5,304 bases of DNA, taken from the NCBI GenBank assembly GCA_900552755.1, contig USAY01000121.1, positions 1-5,304 of the forward strand. The letters run 5' to 3'. Origin of the DNA: an uncultured Collinsella sp. Its GTDB lineage: Bacteria; Actinomycetota; Coriobacteriia; Coriobacteriales; Coriobacteriaceae. The notes beneath the pieces were generated by a model. The model worked only from the letters and a program-made list of their open reading frames with translations. It was not told the DNA's origin and did not search any database. The position numbers and the translations under genes are program-made. Below, one piece after another: positions 1 to 5,233 of the stretch (positions are counted from its first letter, which is position 1; each line of letters begins with the position of its first letter).

Positions 1-61
1 CGCGTGATTAAATGCACGGCAATGGGTACATAGCCAGTACAGTAAGTCCCCGAGGCAGATT

Positions 62-65
62 GGAG
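62..65 (+). promoter_or_regulatory. Shine-Dalgarno site deciding the hpf start
   Basis: A GGAG core sits 6 nt before the ATG at 72. The reading frame is open further upstream to an ATG at 12, but that ATG has no purine-rich site at a suitable distance. The protein made from 72 begins MDIKVSGRK, the usual beginning of HPF proteins, so this site fixes the start at 72. Confidence 0.7.
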
Positions 66-71
66 CCACGT

Positions 72-656
72 ATGGATATCAAGGTTTCTGGACGCAAGAC
101 GACGGTAACCGATGCTCTGCGTGCGCATGTGGATGAGAAAATCGGCGAGGCGCTCAAGGTTTTCGACATCGAGCCCATGACAGTCGACGTCGTGCTTCGT
201 TATGAGAAGAACCCCTCGAACCCCAACCCGGCAATCGTCGAGGTCACGGCTCGTGCCCGCGGTTCGGTGATTCGCGTTGCCGAGCACGGCGCAGATATGT
301 ATGCCGCCATCGATCTCTCCGCCGATAAGGTCACCCGCCAGCTGCGCAAGTTCAAGACCAAGGTCGTGGACAACCGCCAGGGCGGTGCCAGCGCCGCGGA
401 TGTCGCACCGGTCGAGCGCGTCGAGGATCTGGCCGACCTGCTGCTGCCCGAGGAGGAGGACGACCTGCTCGTCCGCGAGAAGGTCATCGACGTCACCCCG
501 ATGACTGAGGAGCAGGCGCTGGTGCAGACCGATCTGCTCGGCCACGACTTCTACGTGTTCGAGAACGCGACGACCGGCCTTATCAATGTGGTGTATCACC
601 GTAAGAATGGTGGATATGGCATCATCAAGCCCCGCATCGAAACACTTGACGAGTAA
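72..656 (+). CDS. hpf: Ribosome hibernation promoting factor, long form (HPF/S30AE family)
   Basis: This 194-residue protein is a long HPF, which binds idle 70S ribosomes in the cytoplasm and pairs them into inactive 100S dimers during slow growth or stress. Residues 1-99 match the S30AE domain, which occupies the mRNA/tRNA channel of the 30S subunit: MDIKVSGRK start, then the DVVLRYEKNP and VIRVAEHGADMYAAIDLSADK segments, and a basic end rich in Arg and Lys (residues 86-102). Residues 100-133 form an acidic, Ala/Asp/Glu-rich linker. Residues 134-190 form the C-terminal dimerisation domain, with EKVIDVTPMTEEQA and an aromatic HDFYVFENATTG stretch (158-169) followed by NGGYGIIKP (179-187). Length and two-domain order are normal for long HPF. 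The in-frame ATG at 12 would add 20 residues (HGNGYIASTVSPRG...) unlike HPF and is rejected. The gene has its own downstream terminator, so it is probably monocistronic or the last gene of its transcript. Confidence 0.95.
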   Translation: MDIKVSGRKTTVTDALRAHVDEKIGEALKVFDIEPMTVDVVLRYEKNPSNPNPAIVEVTARARGSVIRVAEHGADMYAAIDLSADKVTRQLRKFKTKVVDNRQGGASAADVAPVERVEDLADLLLPEEEDDLLVREKVIDVTPMTEEQALVQTDLLGHDFYVFENATTGLINVVYHRKNGGYGIIKPRIETLDE

Positions 657-660
657 AATA

Positions 661-682
661 CGTTAACTTGCATGAGTTAACG
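661..682. repeat. Perfect 8-bp inverted repeat after hpf
   Basis: CGTTAACT (661-668) and AGTTAACG (675-682) are perfect inverted copies around a 6-nt TGCATG spacer. They begin 4 nt after the hpf stop codon and end 3 nt before the terminator stem. No T-run follows this hairpin, so it is not itself a terminator. It could be an mRNA 3'-end stabilising hairpin or a dyad operator acting on the downstream gene. The symmetry is directly visible; the function is inference. Confidence 0.6.
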
Positions 683-685
683 GTT

Positions 686-717
686 GGCGGCCATCCCATG
701 CGGGTGGCCGCCTTTTT
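686..717 (+). terminator. Rho-independent terminator of hpf
   Basis: GGCGGCCA (686-693) pairs perfectly with TGGCCGCC (705-712). The stem extends through CCC/GGG past one unpaired T (694) to a 4-nt ATGC loop, giving about 11 GC-rich base pairs. Five T residues (713-717) follow at once. This is a textbook intrinsic terminator and separates hpf from the next gene. Confidence 0.92.
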
Positions 718-721
718 ACGT

Positions 722-727
722 AAGGAG
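722..727 (+). promoter_or_regulatory. Shine-Dalgarno site of the degV-like gene
   Basis: AAGGAG lies 8 nt before the ATG at 736, the ideal spacing. A TTG codon directly in front of the ATG (733-735) is in frame and would lie only 5 nt from the site, so ATG 736 is preferred. The site begins 4 nt after the T-run of the hpf terminator. Confidence 0.75.
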
Positions 728-735
728 TCGCTTTG

Positions 736-1689
736 ATGGACAAGGCCGCATCCGCCGGTCATTCGGACCGTTGCCGCATCGTCGTCGATACCTGCTGCGA
801 CTTTAGCCCCGAGGTCGCCGCGAACCTCGATGTCGATATCTTGGGTTTCCCCTTCATTATCGATGGCGAGGAGCGCACGGATGACATCTGGTCGAGCATC
901 ACACCCAAGGAGTTTTACGACCGCATGCGCGCCGGTGCCCGCGTGTCTACCTCCGCCGTGTCGCTCGGTCGCTATATCGAGTTCTTTACCGAGTGTGCTA
1001 AAGAGGGCACGCCCACGGTCTACCTGTGCTTTACCTCGGCGCTGTCGTCGAGCTACAACTCCGCGTGCCAGGCGGCGGACGCCGTGCGTGCCGAGTATCC
1101 CGATTTTGAGCTCTACGTAGTCGACAACGCTCTGCCCTGCGCGACCGGCGCGCTCTTGGCGCTCGAGGCCGTGCGCCAGCGTTCGGCGGGACTGACCGCC
1201 AAGCAGCTGGTCGATTGGGCAAACGAGGCAAAGACCTACGTCCACGGCTACTTTACGCTCGAGAGCTTCGATGCGCTGGCTGCCGGCGGCCGCATTCCGC
1301 CCGCGGCGGCACAGCTCACGGCAAAGCTCGACGTCAAACCCGAGCTGTCCTACGACTTGGCCGGCTCGCTGTCGCTGATCGGCGTCAATCGCGGTCGCAA
1401 GAAGGCGCTCAAGTCCATCCTTAAGTCGTTCCGCGAGAACTACGTGCCCGACCGCACCATGCCCATCGCCATCATGACGGCCGATGCCGACAAGGACGGC
1501 GACTGGCTCGAAGCCGCCATCCGCAAGGAGGAGGGCTGCGCCGACGTCACGATCATCCGCAGCTCCGTGGGCCCCACCATCGGCTCGCACGTGGGCCCCG
1601 GCATGGTGGCCTGCGCGTTTTGGGGTAAGAACCGCGCCGACAAGGCGTCGCTTTCCGACCGCATCGCCCGCCGCGTGCGCGGTCAGTAG
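736..1689 (+). CDS. DegV family fatty-acid-binding protein (FakB-like)
   Basis: This 317-residue protein belongs to the DegV family. Characterised members (FakB) are cytoplasmic carriers that bind one fatty acid and present its carboxylate to the kinase FakA, which makes acyl-phosphate for phospholipid synthesis. Length is slightly above the usual 280-290. Visible family landmarks are an N-terminal beta strand and Asp motif IVVDTCCDFS (15-24), the VSTSAVS loop (70-76) that contacts the fatty-acid carboxylate in known structures, FTSALSSSYNSA (99-110), the LESFDALAAGGRI stretch (175-187), VKPELS followed by NRGRKKAL (200-225), and the C-terminal VGPTIGSHVGPG (278-289) whose His also lies at the lipid head group. 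The Cys-Cys pair at 20-21, where Ser/Thr-Ala is more common, is slightly odd. No fakA-like kinase gene is in the window, so its partner must be elsewhere. It follows the hpf terminator and no hairpin terminator separates it from the next gene. Family assignment is firm; the lipid specificity cannot be read from the sequence. Confidence 0.93.
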   Translation: MDKAASAGHSDRCRIVVDTCCDFSPEVAANLDVDILGFPFIIDGEERTDDIWSSITPKEFYDRMRAGARVSTSAVSLGRYIEFFTECAKEGTPTVYLCFTSALSSSYNSACQAADAVRAEYPDFELYVVDNALPCATGALLALEAVRQRSAGLTAKQLVDWANEAKTYVHGYFTLESFDALAAGGRIPPAAAQLTAKLDVKPELSYDLAGSLSLIGVNRGRKKALKSILKSFRENYVPDRTMPIAIMTADADKDGDWLEAAIRKEEGCADVTIIRSSVGPTIGSHVGPGMVACAFWGKNRADKASLSDRIARRVRGQ

Positions 1690-1787
1690 GCAAGTAACGC
1701 GGCCGTAATCGATCCCAACTCACAGCCCAAACGCTGGCACCGAGTATTCAACCTGGTAACAACACCCAACCCAAAAGGAAAGGTTTC
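1690..1787 (+). other. 98-bp spacer, C/A-rich and G-poor, no hairpin terminator
   Basis: This is the only sizeable gap inside the degV-to-icd run. I see no stem-loop with a T-tract and no convincing -35/-10 pair. From 1711 to 1776 I count 25 C against 9 G in 66 nt. That strand bias resembles the unstructured C-rich RNA favoured by Rho, so a Rho-dependent end for degV or a promoter-bearing leader for the operon are both possible. The last part holds the ribosome binding site AAGGAAAGG (1775-1783), ending 4 nt before the ATG at 1788. Confidence 0.4.
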
Positions 1788-2867
1788 ATGGCAAACAAGC
1801 TCTCCGTCGCATTTATCGGCACCGGAATCATGGGTGCCCCCATCGCCGGCCACATCCTGGATGCCGGCTATCCCGTCACGGTCAACAACCGTACCAAGTC
1901 CAAGGCCGCCGCGCTTATCGAGCGCGGTGCCGTCTGGGCCGATACGCCGGCAGATGCCGTGGCGAACGCCGACGTCGTCTTTACCATGGTGGGTTATCCC
2001 TCCGAGGTCGAGGAGCTCTACCTGGCGGGCGACGGCCTGCTCGCGTGCACTAAGCCCGGCGCGGTCCTGATCGACCTCACCACAAGCTCGCCCGAGCTGG
2101 CGCGCGACATTGCCGAGGCCGCCCAGGTTTCTGGTCGCATGGCGTTTGACTGCCCCGTCACCGGCGGCGAGTCGGGCGCTATCGCCGGTACGCTCACGGC
2201 TATCGTGGGCGCTACCGAGAACGACATCGCGCCGGTCCGCGACATCCTTGCCACCTTTGCGGCCAACATCTGCTGCTTCGACGGCGCCGGCAAGGGCCAG
2301 GCTGCCAAGCTCGCCAACCAGGTGTCGCTGGGCGCCTGCATGGTCGGCATGGCAGACGCCATGGCATTTGCCGAGCTGAGCGGCCTTGACCTGGAGAAGA
2401 CCCGCCAGATGATCCTGGGCGGTACCGGTAAGTCCGGCGCCATGGAGAGCCTGGCTCCCAAGGCGCTCGACGGCGACTACAAGCCCGGCTTTATGGTCGA
2501 GCACTTCATTAAGGACCTGCGTCTGGCGCTCGCCTACGCCGATGACCGCGAGCTCGCGCTGCCCGGCGCCGACGTGGCCTTTACGCTCTACGACATGCTC
2601 GACGCCATCGGTGGTGCCAAGCTGGGCACCCAGGCCATCACGGTCCTCTACAAGGAGGAGGCCGACGCCATCGCCGCCGGTCTGGACTGGTCGCAGTATC
2701 GCCCCGAGGAGCACGGTGCCCACGAGGACGGCTGCGGTTGCGGCGAGCACGGCGAGGACCATGAGTGCGGTTGTGGCCATCACCACGGCGAGGACCACGA
2801 GTGCTGCGGCGGCCACGGCCATGACGACGGCCACGAGTGCTGCTGCGGCCACCATCACGGGGAGTAG
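1788..2867 (+). CDS. NAD(P)-dependent beta-hydroxyacid dehydrogenase (tartronate semialdehyde reductase-like) with His/Cys-rich tail
   Basis: This 359-residue protein has a complete beta-hydroxyacid dehydrogenase core plus an extra tail. Family enzymes interconvert 3-hydroxyacids and semialdehydes, such as tartronate semialdehyde to D-glycerate (GarR/GlxR) or 3-hydroxyisobutyrate oxidation. The Rossmann fold opens with FIGTGIMGAPIA (Gly 11, 13, 16). NNRT (33-36) after the second strand suggests a preference for NADP(H). DCPVTGGESGAIAGTL (121-136) is the substrate loop. GAGKGQAAKLANQ (166-178) holds the catalytic lysine K174, and its KLANQ form resembles GarR. FMVEHFIKDLRLAL (235-248) carries the cofactor-side lysine K242. 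The core ends near residue 290, the usual family length. Residues 304-359 then hold 14 His and 9 Cys, including three 12-residue tandem repeats (322-357), which the family normally lacks. Four genes follow one another closely from here. The exact substrate is not settled; the family is secure. Confidence 0.92.
   Translation: MANKLSVAFIGTGIMGAPIAGHILDAGYPVTVNNRTKSKAAALIERGAVWADTPADAVANADVVFTMVGYPSEVEELYLAGDGLLACTKPGAVLIDLTTSSPELARDIAEAAQVSGRMAFDCPVTGGESGAIAGTLTAIVGATENDIAPVRDILATFAANICCFDGAGKGQAAKLANQVSLGACMVGMADAMAFAELSGLDLEKTRQMILGGTGKSGAMESLAPKALDGDYKPGFMVEHFIKDLRLALAYADDRELALPGADVAFTLYDMLDAIGGAKLGTQAITVLYKEEADAIAAGLDWSQYRPEEHGAHEDGCGCGEHGEDHECGCGHHHGEDHECCGGHGHDDGHECCCGHHHGE
2751..2858 (+). 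repeat. Three 36-bp tandem repeats encoding a His/Cys metal-binding-like tail
   Basis: Three consecutive 36-bp units (2751-2786, 2787-2822, 2823-2858) encode GEDHECGCGHHH, GEDHECCGGHGH and DDGHECCCGHHH. The invariant core is His-Glu-Cys at positions 4-6, Gly at 9, His at 10 and His at 12. A looser fourth copy (GAHEDGCGCGEH, residues 310-321) precedes them. The spacing of Cys and His resembles soft-metal ligands (Zn, Ni, Cu), comparable in style to the His-rich tails of SlyD or HypB, though with more Cys. The repeat is in frame and keeps the operon intact. Confidence 0.85.
2859..2864 (+). promoter_or_regulatory. Ribosome binding site inside the end of the reductase gene
   Basis: GGGGAG forms the last two sense codons (Gly-Glu) of the reductase and lies 8 nt before the ATG at 2873. 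The stop codon TAG (2865-2867) immediately follows it. The next gene is therefore probably translated by ribosomes finishing the metal-tailed reductase, that is, by translational coupling. Confidence 0.75.
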
Positions 2868-2872
2868 CGCCC

Positions 2873-3301
2873 ATGAGCTGGACGTTCGTGGTGCTTGCGC
2901 TGCTGCTCTTTCTCTTTGCGATCTACATCGGCTTTTTGTGCGGCCAGTGGGCGTGCGAAAAGCGCGTCATCACCAAGCGCGACTACTGGATCGCCAACTT
3001 TGCGGGTGCGGCGGCAGTCGTCCTGCTGACCTGGGTGTTTTCGCTATTTCCGCTGGTGCAGTTTGCGCCGATCGGCTGGCTCGGCGGCTTTATCGCCGGT
3101 CTTAAGATGAGCTTTGGCGAGTCCGTTGGCCCGTGGCGCAAGCACGACGAGGTCTTTAACGTCAACAAGGCTCATCGAGCCGCCGCCGACGCGGGCGACG
3201 CCGAGGAGCGCCGCCGCGCACGTCGCAATGGCGCGGCCGACCGACAGCTCATCTCGGTCACCGATGACAGCAAGGGTGCTGGCAAGCACGCTAAGAAATA
3301 G
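2873..3301 (+). CDS. Small integral membrane protein, function unknown
   Basis: I do not recognise a named family for this 142-residue protein. Its sequence shows three hydrophobic segments: residues 4-24 (TFVVLALLLFLFAIYIGFLC), about 40-60 (IANFAGAAAVVLLTWVFSLF) and about 62-80 (a Gly-rich stretch with APIGWLGGFIAGLK). The short loop at 25-39 is positively charged (CEKRVITKRD) and the tail from 88 onward is strongly charged and Arg/Lys-rich. By the positive-inside rule this suggests N-terminus out, loop in, and a cytoplasmic C-terminal tail of about 60 residues. The tail begins with PWRKHDEVFNVNKAHRAAAD and looks disordered after residue 100. There is no signal-peptide cleavage site and no catalytic motif. 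The start at 2873 is chosen because of the ribosome binding site 8 nt upstream; an upstream in-frame ATG at 2837 falls inside the previous gene. It starts 5 nt after the reductase stop and is followed 15 nt later by a HEAT-like protein, so it is part of the operon. Confidence 0.85.
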   Translation: MSWTFVVLALLLFLFAIYIGFLCGQWACEKRVITKRDYWIANFAGAAAVVLLTWVFSLFPLVQFAPIGWLGGFIAGLKMSFGESVGPWRKHDEVFNVNKAHRAAADAGDAEERRRARRNGAADRQLISVTDDSKGAGKHAKK

Positions 3302-3316
3302 TAAGAAGAGGTAACT

Positions 3317-4015
3317 ATGGCAGAAAATAAAGACGAACAGCTCACCGACGAGGAGCTGGCACAGCTTCAGCTGGCAGAGGAGAATGAGAACGCCGTCGAC
3401 CGCCTGGTCCAAGAGCTCGGCTGCCCCACGCGCCGCATCCGCCAGTTTGCCGCCCGTGTGCTGCACCTGCTTGCCGAGCGCGATCCGCAGCGCGTCGTGC
3501 CCTGCGTGCCAGCGCTGATCGAGGCGCTCGACCGCCCCGAGGCACAGACCCGCTGGGAGGCGCTCGATGCCCTGGCGGCGCTCGCCACCACCTGCCCCGA
3601 GCAGATGGAGGACGCCTTTGAGGGCGCCGAGGCCGCGCTGTTCGACGAGATTTCCTCCACGCTGCGCTATGCCGCCTTCCGCCTGCTGTGCGTGTGGGGC
3701 GCCACGAGTGTCGAGCGTTCGCGCGAGGCTTGGCCCATCCTGGACGAGGCCATCCAGTGCTACCACGGCGACCTTGAGTATCGCGATATGCTCGGGTGCC
3801 TGTACGAGTTTGGCCAGGGCGAGATTGACGCCGAGGTCGCCGAGAAGCTCGCGCTGCGCCTTAAGTTCGATGCCGAGAACGGCAAGGGTAGCTATCTCAA
3901 AGCCCGTTCGAGCGAGATTTGCGAAATGCTTGTTAAACGTTTTGGCCTGGATCTCTCCAAAAAGAAGAAGCGTGCTAGCGTTAAAAAATCTGACGACGCC
4001 GAAGACGAGGAGTAA
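3317..4015 (+). CDS. HEAT-repeat-like alpha-helical protein, function unknown
   Basis: This 232-residue soluble protein is predicted to be almost all helical. After an acidic N-terminal helix (3-25), helical pairs resembling HEAT repeats can be followed at about 26-55 (NAVDRLVQELGCPTRRIRQF onward, then AARVLHLLAERD), 58-93 (RVVPCVPALIEALDRPE, then TRWEALDALAALATTCP) and 97-127 (a degenerate pair ending in LRYAAFRLLCVWG). The proline after the first helix and the Arg before the second helix (R42, R79, R117) are typical of HEAT units. Residues 130-205 continue with less regular helices. The end is a Lys-rich run (215-224) followed by an acidic DDAEDEE terminus, probably disordered and perhaps a binding tail. 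HEAT proteins are usually scaffolds or adaptors; no enzyme motif is visible. A ribosome binding site AAGAGG (3306-3311) lies 5 nt before the ATG. The spacing to both neighbours (15 and 6 nt) makes it operonic. Its partner is unknown. Confidence 0.82.
   Translation: MAENKDEQLTDEELAQLQLAEENENAVDRLVQELGCPTRRIRQFAARVLHLLAERDPQRVVPCVPALIEALDRPEAQTRWEALDALAALATTCPEQMEDAFEGAEAALFDEISSTLRYAAFRLLCVWGATSVERSREAWPILDEAIQCYHGDLEYRDMLGCLYEFGQGEIDAEVAEKLALRLKFDAENGKGSYLKARSSEICEMLVKRFGLDLSKKKKRASVKKSDDAEDEE
4007..4012 (+). promoter_or_regulatory. Ribosome binding site inside the end of the HEAT-like gene
   Basis: GAGGAG forms the last two codons (Glu-Glu) of the HEAT-like gene, just before its TAA stop (4013-4015), and sits 9 nt before the ATG at 4022. 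The dehydrogenase downstream is thus likely translationally coupled to the HEAT-like gene. Confidence 0.7.
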
Positions 4016-4021
4016 CAGATT

Positions 4022-5107
4022 ATGGCGCACGATGTAGTCCTGATTCCCGGTGACGGTATCGGTCCCGAGATTACGCGGGCCATGCGCCGCGTGGTCGAGG
4101 CCGCCGGTGTCCAGATCAATTGGAACGTCCAGGAGGCCGGTGCCGGCGTCATGGACGAGTTTGGCACGCCGCTGCCCCAGCACGTGCTCGATGCGGTCGC
4201 CGAGACCAAGGTTGCCATCAAGGGTCCCATCACCACGCCGGTCGGCACGGGTTTCCGCAGCGTTAACGTCGCCCTGCGCAAGCATTTTGACCTGTACGCC
4301 TGCGTGCGCCCCTGCCTGTCGCAGCCGGGCGACGGCTCGCGCTTCCGCGACGTCGACCTGGTCATCGTGCGCGAGAACACCGAGGACCTCTACGCCGGCA
4401 TCGAGTTCGATGAGGGCACTGCCGAGGTCGAGGAGCTCTCGCAGCTCGTTGAGCGCTCGGGCCAGAAGACCTTTGCCGCCGATTCCGCCATTTCAATTAA
4501 GCCCATCTCCATCGCCAAGAGCCGCCGTATTGTGGAGTACGCCTTTGAGTACGCCCGCCGCTGCGGCCGCAAAAAGGTGACGGCCGTGCATAAGGCCAAC
4601 ATCATGAAGGCGACCGACGGCCTGTTCCTGCGCGTGGCGCGCGAGGTGGCCGCCAACTATCCCGATATCGAGTTCAACGACAAGATCGTTGACGCTACCT
4701 GCATGGGCCTGGTCCAGAACCCCAACGACTTCGATGTCCTGGTGCTGCCCAACCTGTACGGCGACATCGTGAGCGACCTGTGCGCCGGTCTGGTAGGCGG
4801 CTTAGGCATGGCCCCCGGCTCCAACATCGGTGCCGAGTGCGCCATCTTCGAGGCAACGCACGGCTCTGCGCCCGATATCGCTGGCCAGGATATCGCCAAC
4901 CCCACGGCCGAGATTCTCTCTGCTGCGATGATGCTCGATCACCTGGGCGAGAACGACGCTGCCAATCGCATCCGTGCCGCCGTGTCTGCCACGCTCGACG
5001 AGGGCGAGCAGGTTACCGGTGACGTGCGTCGTGCCCAGACCGGCTCCGTCGAGGGGGCCGTGGGCACGCAGGCCTTTGCCGATGCCGTTATCGCGCACCT
5101 GGCCTAA
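4022..5107 (+). CDS. icd: Isocitrate dehydrogenase, probably NAD-dependent
   Basis: This 361-residue enzyme belongs to the isocitrate/isopropylmalate dehydrogenase family and most likely oxidises isocitrate to 2-oxoglutarate and CO2, feeding glutamate synthesis. Landmarks in order are IPGDGIGPEI (8-17), KGPITTPVGTG (67-77), RSVNVALRK (79-87) with the isocitrate-binding S80, N82 and R86, R96, then VIVRENTEDLYAGIEF (114-129) with R117 and Y124, HKANIMKATDG (190-200) with catalytic K191, and metal-binding D224, D248 and D252 (LYGDIVSDL). The RSxNxxLR and RENTEDLYAG forms indicate isocitrate rather than isopropylmalate. HGSAPDIAG (280-288) has D285-I286, whereas the NADP-type E. coli enzyme has Lys-Tyr there, so NAD is the predicted cofactor. 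A related homoisocitrate dehydrogenase cannot be fully excluded. All catalytic residues are present and the length is normal. It is the last gene of the operon and starts 6 nt after the HEAT-like gene; a hairpin follows 59 nt after its stop. Confidence 0.9.
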   Translation: MAHDVVLIPGDGIGPEITRAMRRVVEAAGVQINWNVQEAGAGVMDEFGTPLPQHVLDAVAETKVAIKGPITTPVGTGFRSVNVALRKHFDLYACVRPCLSQPGDGSRFRDVDLVIVRENTEDLYAGIEFDEGTAEVEELSQLVERSGQKTFAADSAISIKPISIAKSRRIVEYAFEYARRCGRKKVTAVHKANIMKATDGLFLRVAREVAANYPDIEFNDKIVDATCMGLVQNPNDFDVLVLPNLYGDIVSDLCAGLVGGLGMAPGSNIGAECAIFEATHGSAPDIAGQDIANPTAEILSAAMMLDHLGENDAANRIRAAVSATLDEGEQVTGDVRRAQTGSVEGAVGTQAFADAVIAHLA

Positions 5108-5166
5108 GACATGCAGGCTGCAAATGCCTAAATAGTACTTAAGTGTTTGCGTATAACCTAAGAATC

Positions 5167-5200
5167 AATACGCCCGGCACTCTGTCGGGCGTATTCTATT
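5167..5200 (+). terminator. Hairpin terminator closing the operon
   Basis: AATACGCCCG (5167-5176) pairs perfectly with CGGGCGTATT (5186-5195). The stem extends inward by a G-T wobble and one C-G pair to a 5-nt ACTCT loop, giving about 12 pairs. The stretch after it (CTATTG) is only partly T-rich, so termination is plausible but may be leaky, or work in both directions because the 5' arm begins AATA. It lies between the dehydrogenase and the next gene. Confidence 0.72.
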
Positions 5201-5219
5201 GAGGACTATGTTTCCTAAC

Positions 5220-5225
5220 AAGGAG
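5220..5225 (+). promoter_or_regulatory. Ribosome binding site of the truncated last gene
   Basis: AAGGAG lies 8 nt before the ATG at 5234, the same ideal arrangement as the degV-like gene, and supports the partial reading frame that follows as a real gene. Confidence 0.72.
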
Positions 5226-5233
5226 TAACTGAT

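Noticed and set aside
12..71. In-frame 20-codon upstream extension of hpf beginning at an ATG
   Set aside because: The extra peptide does not look like HPF, the upstream ATG lacks a ribosome binding site, and the ATG at 72 has GGAG at proper spacing and gives the usual family N-terminus.
1..71. Possible hpf promoter in the first 71 bases
   Set aside because: Short A/T-rich pieces such as GATTAAAT and TACAGT are present, but none pairs with a -35 box at suitable spacing, and the true promoter may lie outside the window.
625..1590. Minus-strand open frame opposite the DegV-like gene
   Set aside because: It reads through the hpf terminator and the strong DegV coding region, and its Arg/Gly/Ala-rich product is typical of an antisense shadow.
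2002..2019. An 18-bp identical stretch shared by the reductase and the dehydrogenase (also 4422-4439)
   Set aside because: Both copies encode Glu-Val-Glu-Glu-Leu with the preferred codons of this genome. The match is explained by codon bias and does not extend further.
1683..2858. Long minus-strand open frame of about 390 codons opposite the reductase
   Set aside because: It mirrors almost exactly the extent of a well-recognised gene and its product is low-complexity Ala/Val/Gly-rich. High-GC codon bias produces such antisense frames; nothing in it resembles a known family.
2751..2858. CRISPR-like or minisatellite array outside coding sequence
   Set aside because: The 36-bp units are directly adjacent with no spacers, keep the reading frame and encode a coherent His/Cys pattern, so this is a protein repeat.
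3044..4285. Long minus-strand open frame of over 400 codons across three genes
   Set aside because: It spans parts of the membrane protein, HEAT-like and dehydrogenase genes, all convincing on the + strand with ribosome binding sites. The product has no recognisable domain.
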